Positions 15,209 through 20,347 of a stretch of 20,347 nucleotides of DNA are shown one piece after another. Positions within the stretch are counted from its first letter, which is position 1, and every line of letters begins with the position of its first letter. The position numbers and the translations under genes are program-made. The notes beneath the pieces are model-generated. The model was not told the origin of the DNA, did no database searches, and was given only the letters and a program-made list of their open reading frames with translations. This DNA is from UMGS1052 sp045532035 (GTDB lineage: Bacteria; Bacillota; Clostridia; Oscillospirales; CAG-382): the NCBI GenBank assembly GCA_045532035.1, contig JAZSFD010000118.1, positions 1 to 20,347 of the forward strand. The letters are read 5' to 3'.

Positions 15209-15967
15209 ATGCCTCGCTTTTTTATAAAAGAAGAAAATTTTTTGCCCGATGGCAGAGTGTGCCTTACGGGGGATGACGCCAATCACATCTCCCACTCGCT
15301 TCGTATGCGTGTGGGGGAGGAGATCACTGTTTGCGACTTTTTCAATTATGAATACGATTGCGTTATCGATTCTTTTTCTTCCGACAGAGTTTGCCTTCTG
15401 GTGAAGGACAAGCACCCCTCAAAAAACGAGCCTTCCGTATCGGTTGCTCTTTTTCAGGGGCTTCCGAAAAGCACAAAGCTTGAGCTTATAATCCAGAAAT
15501 GCGTTGAGCTGGGTGTTTCGGATATTATTCCGGTTGTTACATCAAGATGCATTTCCCGTCCTGACGAAAAATCCTCTGAGAAGAAAACAAAAAGATGGAA
15601 CATGATCTCGCAGGAGGCGGCAAAACAATCGGGCAGAGGAAAGGTTCCCGAGGTTTCCGAAACGGTGTCCTTTCGCGATGCTGTCGAAAAAATGAAAGAA
15701 TACGATCTTTGCTTTCTGTGCTATGAGCTTTGCGACGGCACGCAGGGGGCAGATATCAAGGGCTTTCTTCAAGATAACATTACAAAGGAAACGCGCTCTA
15801 TTGCTTTTCTTGTGGGCCCTGAGGGCGGAATATCTCCCGAGGAGGCGGAATATGCCGCACAAAACGGCATTTCTTTCGTATCTTTGGGAAAACGCATTCT
15901 CCGCACCGAGACGGCACCTTTGTGTGTGCTTTCGTGCATAATGTATGAAACCGATAACATGAAATAA
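15209..15967 (+). CDS. rsmE: 16S rRNA (uracil-1498-N3)-methyltransferase
   Basis: A 252-residue SPOUT-class methyltransferase with an N-terminal PUA-like RNA-binding part (PRFFIKEEN..., GDDANHISHSLRMRVGE at ~21-37) and the trefoil-knot catalytic domain: ALFQGLPKSTKLELIIQKCV (80-99), LVGPEGGISPEEAEYA (201-216) and LGKRILRTETA (226-236). It methylates U1498 in the 30S decoding centre. The ATG at 15209 is chosen because GGGAGGG precedes it by ~5 nt; the frame also contains a TTG at 15188 overlapping the previous stop but without SD. Followed 17 bp later by a membrane protein gene. Confidence 0.95.
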   Translation: MPRFFIKEENFLPDGRVCLTGDDANHISHSLRMRVGEEITVCDFFNYEYDCVIDSFSSDRVCLLVKDKHPSKNEPSVSVALFQGLPKSTKLELIIQKCVELGVSDIIPVVTSRCISRPDEKSSEKKTKRWNMISQEAAKQSGRGKVPEVSETVSFRDAVEKMKEYDLCFLCYELCDGTQGADIKGFLQDNITKETRSIAFLVGPEGGISPEEAEYAAQNGISFVSLGKRILRTETAPLCVLSCIMYETDNMK

Positions 15968-15984
15968 AAAGGAGGTATTTGCCG

Positions 15985-16746
15985 ATGGCGAAGAGTAGCT
16001 TTCCGAAAAAGGGAAGCACGCAGTATAAAGATGATATAATTTTCTTCAGAATGTCTGTCTTTTTTGTGCTGTGCGGTGTGGCAATCTTCTTCCTTTTGAG
16101 GCTGCGCGACACTGTTGATCTTGCAAGCGACATATATATATGGTCAAAAATGCTGCCTTACAGGATCGTATCTGTTGTTCTTTCGGCCTTGTCACTCGGG
16201 TGTTTCATTTTTTGCAAGGTCAAAAAAATTGACGAATCCGAACGCTCCTTTTCAAGCGGAAATATCGCAAGTGTTGTTTGTTATCTTTCGGGCGGTTTCC
16301 TTTATTGGGGAACGACATACAGCCCACGCTATGATGCGCTGATCACCCTCACGGTCGCATTTGCGCTTTTGTATTTCATATATCACATTTTTCACCGCGA
16401 TTTCTTCGCGTTTTCGGTCGCAAACCTTGTTTTTCTCTCGACCGCCTGGCTTTTCACCCGCGGCGGATTGAAATTTGTGATCGCGTCGGCAATCGCCCTT
16501 GCCCTTTGCGCCGCCTGCTGCTATTCTGCTTACAGAGTGTCGCAGAGCCTAAAAAGAAAAAAGAGCAAAGGCGTAAGAGTTGAACCTGTTCTTGTCTCTT
16601 TTCTTATCACCGTTGTTCTCATATCACTTTCGAAATTCATTGGCGTTCCGTTTATTACCCCGACTGTTGTGATGCTTGCCATCATCGTTCAGTACGCGGC
16701 ATTCGGAATCTATTATACAGTAAAACTTATCAGGGAGGCTAAATAA
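15985..16746 (+). CDS. Unknown polytopic membrane protein
   Basis: 253 residues with about eight hydrophobic helices (approximate positions 18-40, 58-78, 94-112, 117-136, 140-157, 162-184, 202-221, 224-247), a basic N-terminus and a lysine-rich loop SLKRKKSKG (~189-197). I recognise no family or catalytic motif. ATG at 15985 is preferred over the TTG at 15979 because the SD GGAGGT (15971-15976) is 8 nt from the ATG but only 2 nt from the TTG. It lies between rsmE and a CdaR-type regulator whose ATG begins 2 bp after its stop, so the two are very likely co-expressed and may work together. Confidence 0.75.
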   Translation: MAKSSFPKKGSTQYKDDIIFFRMSVFFVLCGVAIFFLLRLRDTVDLASDIYIWSKMLPYRIVSVVLSALSLGCFIFCKVKKIDESERSFSSGNIASVVCYLSGGFLYWGTTYSPRYDALITLTVAFALLYFIYHIFHRDFFAFSVANLVFLSTAWLFTRGGLKFVIASAIALALCAACCYSAYRVSQSLKRKKSKGVRVEPVLVSFLITVVLISLSKFIGVPFITPTVVMLAIIVQYAAFGIYYTVKLIREAK

Positions 16747-16748
16747 TT

Positions 16749-17834
16749 ATGTCTAACAGACTGTTTCAGAGCGTTATCCACCAGATGAAGGATGCCATCG
16801 ACAGAGTTCTCGGTATCATCGACGAAAACGGAACTCTCATTGCCTGCAGCGAGCTTGTGCGCATCGGTGAGGACAAGACGAATATCATCGAGGGTATTGC
16901 TTATTCGATGGAGACCTACACTAATGAGGGATATACCTACCGCCCCATCGGTACCCATGCCAAGCTTGAATATGTTATCATGGTCGAGGGAGACGACAAG
17001 ACAGCGTATGAGATCGCATCTGTTCTCGCGGTGTCGCTTAACAACATCAAAACACTTTACGACGAAAAATATGACAAATCAAGCTTTATCAAGAATATCA
17101 TTCTTGACAACATTCTTCCGAGCGATATCTATATCAAGGCAAAGGAGCTTCGCTTCAACAGCGATATCCCGAGAGCGGTCTTCTTCATCCGTTTTGCCGA
17201 GCTTTCGGATGTTATGCCTTATGACATAATGCAGAATATGTTCCCCGAAAAGAACAAGGACTATGTCATCAGCGTCGGCGAAAATGATATTGTGCTTGTA
17301 AAGGAAGTCAAGCCCAACTGCGACAGCCGCGAGCTTGAAAAGGTGGCAAACTCAATCGTTGACACCACAAGCACCGAGTTTTTCCTGAAGGTAACCGTCG
17401 GCATTGGCACCATTGCCGAAAACATCAAGGATCTTGCCCGTTCCTTTAAGGAGGCACAGGTTGCCATTGAAGTCGGCAAGGTTTTTGATACCGAAAAGCG
17501 CATCATTAACTATGAAAACCTCGGAATCGGAAGACTTGTTTATCAGCTTCCCAACACTCTTTGCGAAATGTTCCTTCAGGAGGTCTTCAAGAAAGGCTCT
17601 CTTGAAAGCCTCGATCACGAAACTCTCATGACCATTCAGGCGTTCTTTGAGAACAACCTCAATGTTTCCGAAACCTCCAGAAAGCTTTTCGTACATAGAA
17701 ACACTCTCGTTTACCGCCTTGAAAAGATCCGCAAGCTCACAGGCCTTGATCTTCGTGAATTTGAGCACGCCATCACCTTCAAGGGTGCTCTCATGGTTAA
17801 GAAGTACCTTACCTCAAAGCCGGTCAAATATTGA
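16749..17834 (+). CDS. CdaR/PucR-family transcriptional regulator
   Basis: 361 residues. The N-terminal ~120 resemble the sugar-diacid-recognition (CdaR) region (HQMKDAIDRVLGIIDENGTL, then ACSELVRIGEDK). The centre is a CdaR GGDEF-like fold (RAVFFIRFAEL... TVGIGTIAENIKDLARSFKE, ~142-243). The C-terminus is the PucR helix-turn-helix: NLNVSETSRKLFVHRNTLVY (303-322) followed by RLEKIRKLTGLDL. Members are usually activators responding to small metabolites; no diacid-catabolism genes lie nearby, so the ligand and target are open. SD GGGAGG (16733-16738) lies 10 nt before the ATG. Last gene of the prmA operon. Confidence 0.88.
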   Translation: MSNRLFQSVIHQMKDAIDRVLGIIDENGTLIACSELVRIGEDKTNIIEGIAYSMETYTNEGYTYRPIGTHAKLEYVIMVEGDDKTAYEIASVLAVSLNNIKTLYDEKYDKSSFIKNIILDNILPSDIYIKAKELRFNSDIPRAVFFIRFAELSDVMPYDIMQNMFPEKNKDYVISVGENDIVLVKEVKPNCDSRELEKVANSIVDTTSTEFFLKVTVGIGTIAENIKDLARSFKEAQVAIEVGKVFDTEKRIINYENLGIGRLVYQLPNTLCEMFLQEVFKKGSLESLDHETLMTIQAFFENNLNVSETSRKLFVHRNTLVYRLEKIRKLTGLDLREFEHAITFKGALMVKKYLTSKPVKY

Positions 17835-17846
17835 TCCATATAACAC

Positions 17847-17873
17847 AAAAATCCCCTTTTCAGGGGATTTTTT
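17847..17873. terminator. Bidirectional terminator between the prmA operon and the acyltransferase gene
   Basis: AAAAATCCCC (17847-17856) pairs with GGGGATTTTT (17863-17872) around TTTTCA. The A-run on one side and T-run on the other let it work in both directions for two convergent genes, 13 bp past the regulator stop and 15 bp past the acyltransferase stop. Confidence 0.92.
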
Positions 17874-17888
17874 GCTATATTGCGGGTG

Positions 17889-18986
17889 TCATTTTTTTGT
17901 GATCACCGACAAAGCTTTGATAAAGGCTTTGTAAAGAAGATTTACCGCGAGTGACAAAAGCAGCGAGCAGATCGAAACGACCGCCACCATGGGAACAAAA
18001 TATATGATTCTGTCGGTCACAACTTCAACCCTTGCATTCAGCTTTGCATAGAAATACTGATCAAAGATGTATGAAAGAAGATATCCGCCAAGGGTCAGAT
18101 CGGATATGAAGGAAAGAACTGTTTTGAAGGGCGAGGGAAGGCGCTCGGATGGCAGATTGAGAAGAAACAGGAAAACAAGCACCGTCATGATAACATTCGG
18201 CAGTGCGCCATATTCCTGCCAGATTCCCGAAACAAAAACAGAGCCGCGGCTTCTGTAAAAATTGAACGAACCGAACGCAAAGGCGCAGATAAGAATGAGA
18301 GCAAGATTAAGAAGTCTGTTCGGACAGGGTTTGAACTCGCGAATGAAGCAGCCGAGAAAATAATATGTCACGGGATAAAGAATTGTGAAAAAGGATGGAA
18401 CGATTTTTGTGTATTGCCATTTTGTGATGGGTGTTATCCAAAACGCAAAGGAATCGAAAACAAAAATGTTAAGCACCGATGGCAGAGCGGTCAAAAAAAG
18501 CATGGTTCCGATAAGTATCAGCTTGTGCTTTTTCGATTCGAGCGAATGATATGCTCCGTTGAGAAAGGGAATGAGAAGAAAAAGCCCGATATACATTTCG
18601 ATGTACCACGAATAGTTTGCGCCGGTAAAGTTAAGCGTTCCCCCGATCATGTCCTTCACGCTCCACTCCTGATGGAGAAAATATTTTTTGAAGAGCACAC
18701 ACAGAATACTTGCCAAGGCATAGACAAAAAGAGTTTTTGTGATCTTGCCGTAATAGCCTTTTTCGAGCTTTTTGTTGCACATCAGAAAGCCTGTCAGCAC
18801 AAGAAAAAGGGGAACGCATATCATAAAAAAGCATCGCGCCACTGTCATGAAATAAAGCCTTGTGCCGATGATCGGAACCTCATAAAAGCCGCTGTTCATG
18901 AAAAAATGCACCGATATTACAGAAAGAAAAGCGAAAATTCTGATTATATCGCAAGCGGGACTTCGTTTTTTTGCAGTTGTAGTCAT
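17889..18986 (-). CDS. Acyltransferase-3 family membrane protein
   Basis: 365 residues with about ten transmembrane helices. The N-terminus CDIIRIFAFLSVISVHFFMN (12-31) has the spaced D, R and H (D13, R16, H27) typical of acyltransferase-3/OafA/WecH proteins, which acetylate or otherwise acylate surface polysaccharides using a membrane-embedded active site. YSWYIEMYIGLFLLIPFLN and the C-terminal DLTLGGYLLSYIFDQYFY also fit. The start is supported on the minus strand by AAGGAG ~7 nt upstream of the ATG (18984-18986). No glycosyltransferase cluster is adjacent, so the acceptor is unknown. Confidence 0.9.
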   Translation of the reverse strand: MTTTAKKRSPACDIIRIFAFLSVISVHFFMNSGFYEVPIIGTRLYFMTVARCFFMICVPLFLVLTGFLMCNKKLEKGYYGKITKTLFVYALASILCVLFKKYFLHQEWSVKDMIGGTLNFTGANYSWYIEMYIGLFLLIPFLNGAYHSLESKKHKLILIGTMLFLTALPSVLNIFVFDSFAFWITPITKWQYTKIVPSFFTILYPVTYYFLGCFIREFKPCPNRLLNLALILICAFAFGSFNFYRSRGSVFVSGIWQEYGALPNVIMTVLVFLFLLNLPSERLPSPFKTVLSFISDLTLGGYLLSYIFDQYFYAKLNARVEVVTDRIIYFVPMVAVVSICSLLLSLAVNLLYKAFIKALSVITKK

Positions 18987-19083
18987 TTTTGTTCTCCTTC
19001 GCTGTTTTCAGAAGAATTTTACCATAAAATGCGAAAAAATTCAATAATATAATCATAAATTAGTAATTTCTTTTGCAATACTC

Positions 19084-19112
19084 TTGATTTATCCTTTTCT
19101 ACATGATATAAT
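19084..19112 (+). promoter_or_regulatory. Extended -10 sigma-A promoter of the NUDIX gene
   Basis: TTGATT (19084-19089), 17 bp, TATAAT (19107-19112), with TGA directly before the -10 (extended -10 form TGNTATAAT). Predicted start near 19118. The interval back to the acyltransferase start (18987-19083) is AT-rich and holds that gene's SD but no minus-strand promoter I can defend. Confidence 0.8.
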
Positions 19113-19124
19113 AAAACCATTATA

Positions 19125-19161
19125 GTATCATGGATGTATTGTTTGAATATATCGATGATAC
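19125..19161 (+). promoter_or_regulatory. First leader hairpin of the NUDIX transcript
   Basis: GTATCAT (19125-19131) pairs with ATGATAC (19155-19161); after one G/G mismatch the helix continues for eight more pairs (19133-19140 with 19046+100 to 19153, one G-U), closing a 5-nt loop at 19141-19145. Fifteen pairs in total, beginning about 7 nt after the predicted +1. No T-run follows, so it is not a terminator; it could stabilise the 5' end or bind a regulator. Confidence 0.55.
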
Positions 19162-19169
19162 CTGACTAA

Positions 19170-19217
19170 CGGCAGGTGCATTCTTATGGTTCCCGTTGAG
19201 AAGAGAATGCATTGCCG
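19170..19217 (+). promoter_or_regulatory. SD-sequestering hairpin before the NUDIX gene
   Basis: CGGCA (19170-19174) pairs with TGCCG (19213-19217), and TGCATTCT (19177-19184) pairs with AGAATGCA (19204-19211); a G-U pair between them and one bulged G complete a ~14-bp stem. The AGGTG SD (19174-19178) lies inside the stem and the ATG it would serve (19186) is in the 19-nt loop. Reading that ATG gives a 66-codon frame ending at 19386, one nucleotide out of phase with the NUDIX reading frame. Confidence 0.55.
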
Positions 19218-19222
19218 AAAAA

Positions 19223-20038
19223 ATGGGGTTGAAGAATTTGGCAAATTGGAATGTTGCCGCTTCAAACCGCAGTGCGCGTTTTATTCTTGGCAAGACAGTT
19301 ACAGCAGACACAACAAGCACCTTCAGAAAGTATCTTCCGCACAGAGGCAACTGCTTCATCAACTGCGGAAAGGTCAGAGAAGATGACAAGGACAATTCAA
19401 CACTGGGGAAAGCGGCGTTTGTCGTAGGCACAATGGGTGCCGTATCCGAGTTCACCGGCGAGGTCATCGCCATCGTGAAAACACAGGAAAAAAAGGAATA
19501 CTGGATCATCGCTCCGAAAAATTCCGTATATTATGAGCCCGAGCTGAGGTTTCTCGTGACTCCTTATATCGCGGAAAAGGAAGATGAGCTCACCTTCATC
19601 TGCTTTAACGAAAAAAGCTGCGGAACTGTGCTTTTTTCGATGATCGACGGAAAAAGGTATTACATACTCATCAAGAATATGTCGGGTCATGTGGGCTTTC
19701 CAAAGGGTCATGTGGAGTTTGGCGAGGATGAATTTGAAACAGCCAACCGCGAAACCTATGAAGAAACAGGCGTCAATGCCCGTATCATAAAAGGCTTCCG
19801 CGAAAGCTACAACTATCTTATCAACGGCTATGTGAAAAAAGAGGCGGTCTATTTTGTATCTCCTTTCAATAAGGAAGAAATAAAAATGGATATCATGGAG
19901 ATCTCCGAGTATATGCTTGTCACTTTTGATGAAGCAATGAAGATTTTGAATTATCCCCACGACCGCAACATTATGCGTCGCGCCCATGACTTTGTTTCGG
20001 GATATCTTGCCGCAAAGGAAGAAATGGGTGAAAACTGA
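19223..20038 (+). CDS. NUDIX hydrolase with N-terminal degenerate inorganic-pyrophosphatase-like domain
   Basis: 271 residues from the ATG at 19223 (the frame is open back to a TTG at 19196). Residues ~15-115 resemble short clostridial family I inorganic pyrophosphatases: FILGKTVTA..., EFTGEVIAIV and EYWIIAPKN align with GKTVxV, EFxGxVIAVI and DKWVVAP. The catalytic positions are lost, however: NYGY reads NCGK, the DGExxDAYxLG segment reads STLGKAAFVVG, and the D-D-ED-K stretch reads QEKKEY. Residues ~150-271 are a NUDIX domain with an essentially complete box, G162 to V184 (GHVEFGE, x7, RETYEETGV), so hydrolysis of a nucleoside-diphosphate-X substrate is expected; GFPKGH precedes it. The start is uncertain: no SD stands before 19223 or 19196, and the good SD serves another frame. 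Single-gene unit. Confidence 0.85.
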   Translation: MGLKNLANWNVAASNRSARFILGKTVTADTTSTFRKYLPHRGNCFINCGKVREDDKDNSTLGKAAFVVGTMGAVSEFTGEVIAIVKTQEKKEYWIIAPKNSVYYEPELRFLVTPYIAEKEDELTFICFNEKSCGTVLFSMIDGKRYYILIKNMSGHVGFPKGHVEFGEDEFETANRETYEETGVNARIIKGFRESYNYLINGYVKKEAVYFVSPFNKEEIKMDIMEISEYMLVTFDEAMKILNYPHDRNIMRRAHDFVSGYLAAKEEMGEN

Positions 20039-20045
20039 ATTTGTG

Positions 20046-20079
20046 AAAGGCAAGGCTTTGTGCTTTGCCTTTTTCTTTT
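20046..20079 (+). terminator. Rho-independent terminator of the NUDIX gene
   Basis: AAAGGCAAGGC (20046-20056) pairs with GCTTTGCCTTT (20062-20072; one G-U) around TTTGT, followed by a T-rich tail with a single C. It begins 7 bp after the NUDIX stop. Confidence 0.92.
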
Positions 20080-20119
20080 GTGAAAAACCAACAAAAAAAT
20101 GTCTTTTTGAAAAAAGTTG

Positions 20120-20148
20120 TAGACAAAAAACAATATATATGTTATAAT
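20120..20148 (+). promoter_or_regulatory. Strong sigma-A promoter of the terminal secreted-protein gene
   Basis: TAGACA (20120-20125, five of six), 17 bp, TATAAT (20143-20148), with TGT immediately before the -10 (extended -10). The predicted start near 20155 coincides with a hairpin: AGATATG (20156-20162) with CATATCT (20177-20183). Confidence 0.85.
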
Positions 20149-20206
20149 CTTCTTGAGATATGTATGTTTCAATTCTCATATCTAAACATTTTTTGGAGGT
20201 GTCGTT

Positions 20207-20347
20207 ATGACAAAGAAAATTTTATCCGCTGTACTTGCAGTAATGCTCGTACTTTCGATGGCTTCTTTTGCTGTAAGCGCTGATGAAGAGCTTGCTTACT
20301 GGGTAGAAGAAGGCGCAACAGGTAAGGGTACCGAGGACGATCCTTTC
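20207..20347 (+). CDS. Secreted or cell-surface protein, 3'-truncated by window end
   Basis: Only 47 codons are visible. The ATG at 20207 has a strong SD (GGAGGT, 20195-20200, 6 nt away). The N-terminus is a Sec signal peptide: TKK, a hydrophobic core (ILSAVLAVMLVLSMASFAV, residues 5-23) and a probable cleavage site after AVSA (21-24), leaving an acidic mature start DEELAYWVEE. The following GKGTEDDPF resembles the GxGTxxDPY pattern that often opens right-handed beta-helix surface proteins, but too little is seen to assign a family. Own strong promoter; not linked to the NUDIX gene because a terminator lies between. Confidence 0.85.
   Translation, partial: MTKKILSAVLAVMLVLSMASFAVSADEELAYWVEEGATGKGTEDDPF

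Noticed and set aside
18414..19052. 212-codon plus-strand frame opposite the acyltransferase gene
   Set aside because: Composition is Lys/His/Cys-rich as expected for the antisense of a membrane-protein gene; no SD or domain.
19118..19222. T-box, M-box or other known riboswitch before the NUDIX gene
   Set aside because: No T-box GGTGG element, no M-box or other class core that I recognise, and no terminator/antiterminator pair; only two plain hairpins.
19397..20179. 260-codon minus-strand frame covering the NUDIX gene and its terminator
   Set aside because: Runs through a terminator and promoter region, lacks any recognisable motif, and opposes a clear NUDIX box.
1..20347. Mobile elements, CRISPR arrays, tRNA/rRNA genes or a defence island
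   Set aside because: I found no transposase or integrase, no regularly spaced repeats, no cloverleaf or rRNA signature and no abrupt composition change.

Overview
The window reads as one ordinary chromosomal segment of a low-to-mid-GC, endospore-forming-lineage member of the Clostridia (Ruminococcaceae/Oscillospiraceae-like). The reasons are the AAGGAGG-type ribosome-binding sites, the sigma-A promoters with 17-bp spacers, the bifunctional Rel enzyme, HemZ, the SpoVB-like flippase, and the mazG / S4-protein / yabP / yabQ / divIC order familiar from Bacillus subtilis. I saw no tRNA, rRNA, CRISPR array, insertion sequence or phage gene.

Region 1 (1-9053, + strand) is a compact gene string: the 3' end of an RseC/MucC-like membrane protein, recJ, rel, dtd, hemZ, a SpoVB/MurJ-type flippase and mazG, with gaps of 18 bp or less or small overlaps. 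Region 2 (9054-11850, +) has hup as a self-contained unit (own promoter and terminator), followed by rqcP/yabO, yabP, yabQ, divIC and a class I fumarase alpha subunit with no beta subunit beside it. Region 3 (11851-12650, +) is the long-form ribosome hibernation factor hpf with its own promoter, a structured leader of about 120 nt and a strong terminator. Region 4 is dapA alone on the minus strand (12650-13525), divergent from region 5 (13707-17873, +): prmA, an ACT-domain protein, rsmE, an unknown polytopic membrane protein and a CdaR/PucR-type regulator. A bidirectional terminator separates these from region 6, an acyltransferase-3 gene on the minus strand (17889-18986). Region 7 (19084-20079, +) is a single-gene unit encoding a NUDIX hydrolase preceded by a degenerate inorganic-pyrophosphatase-like domain. 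Region 8 is the start of a strongly promoted secreted or surface protein cut by the window end.

Functionally, much of the window concerns translation and its quality control under stress: (p)ppGpp metabolism (rel), D-aminoacyl-tRNA proofreading (dtd), ribosome-associated quality control (rqcP), ribosome hibernation (hpf), and modification of L11 (prmA) and 16S rRNA (rsmE). A second theme is envelope, division and sporulation (flippase, yabP, yabQ, divIC, dapA).

The most unusual items are (a) the leader of hpf, where a hairpin loop is perfectly complementary to the gene's own Shine-Dalgarno sequence and a duplicated arm permits mutually exclusive folds; (b) the pseudo-pyrophosphatase/NUDIX fusion; and (c) its leader, where the only good SD/ATG pair lies in a 14-bp hairpin and is one nucleotide out of frame with the protein. 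No clear multi-gene novel system (defence, secretion, etc.) is visible.
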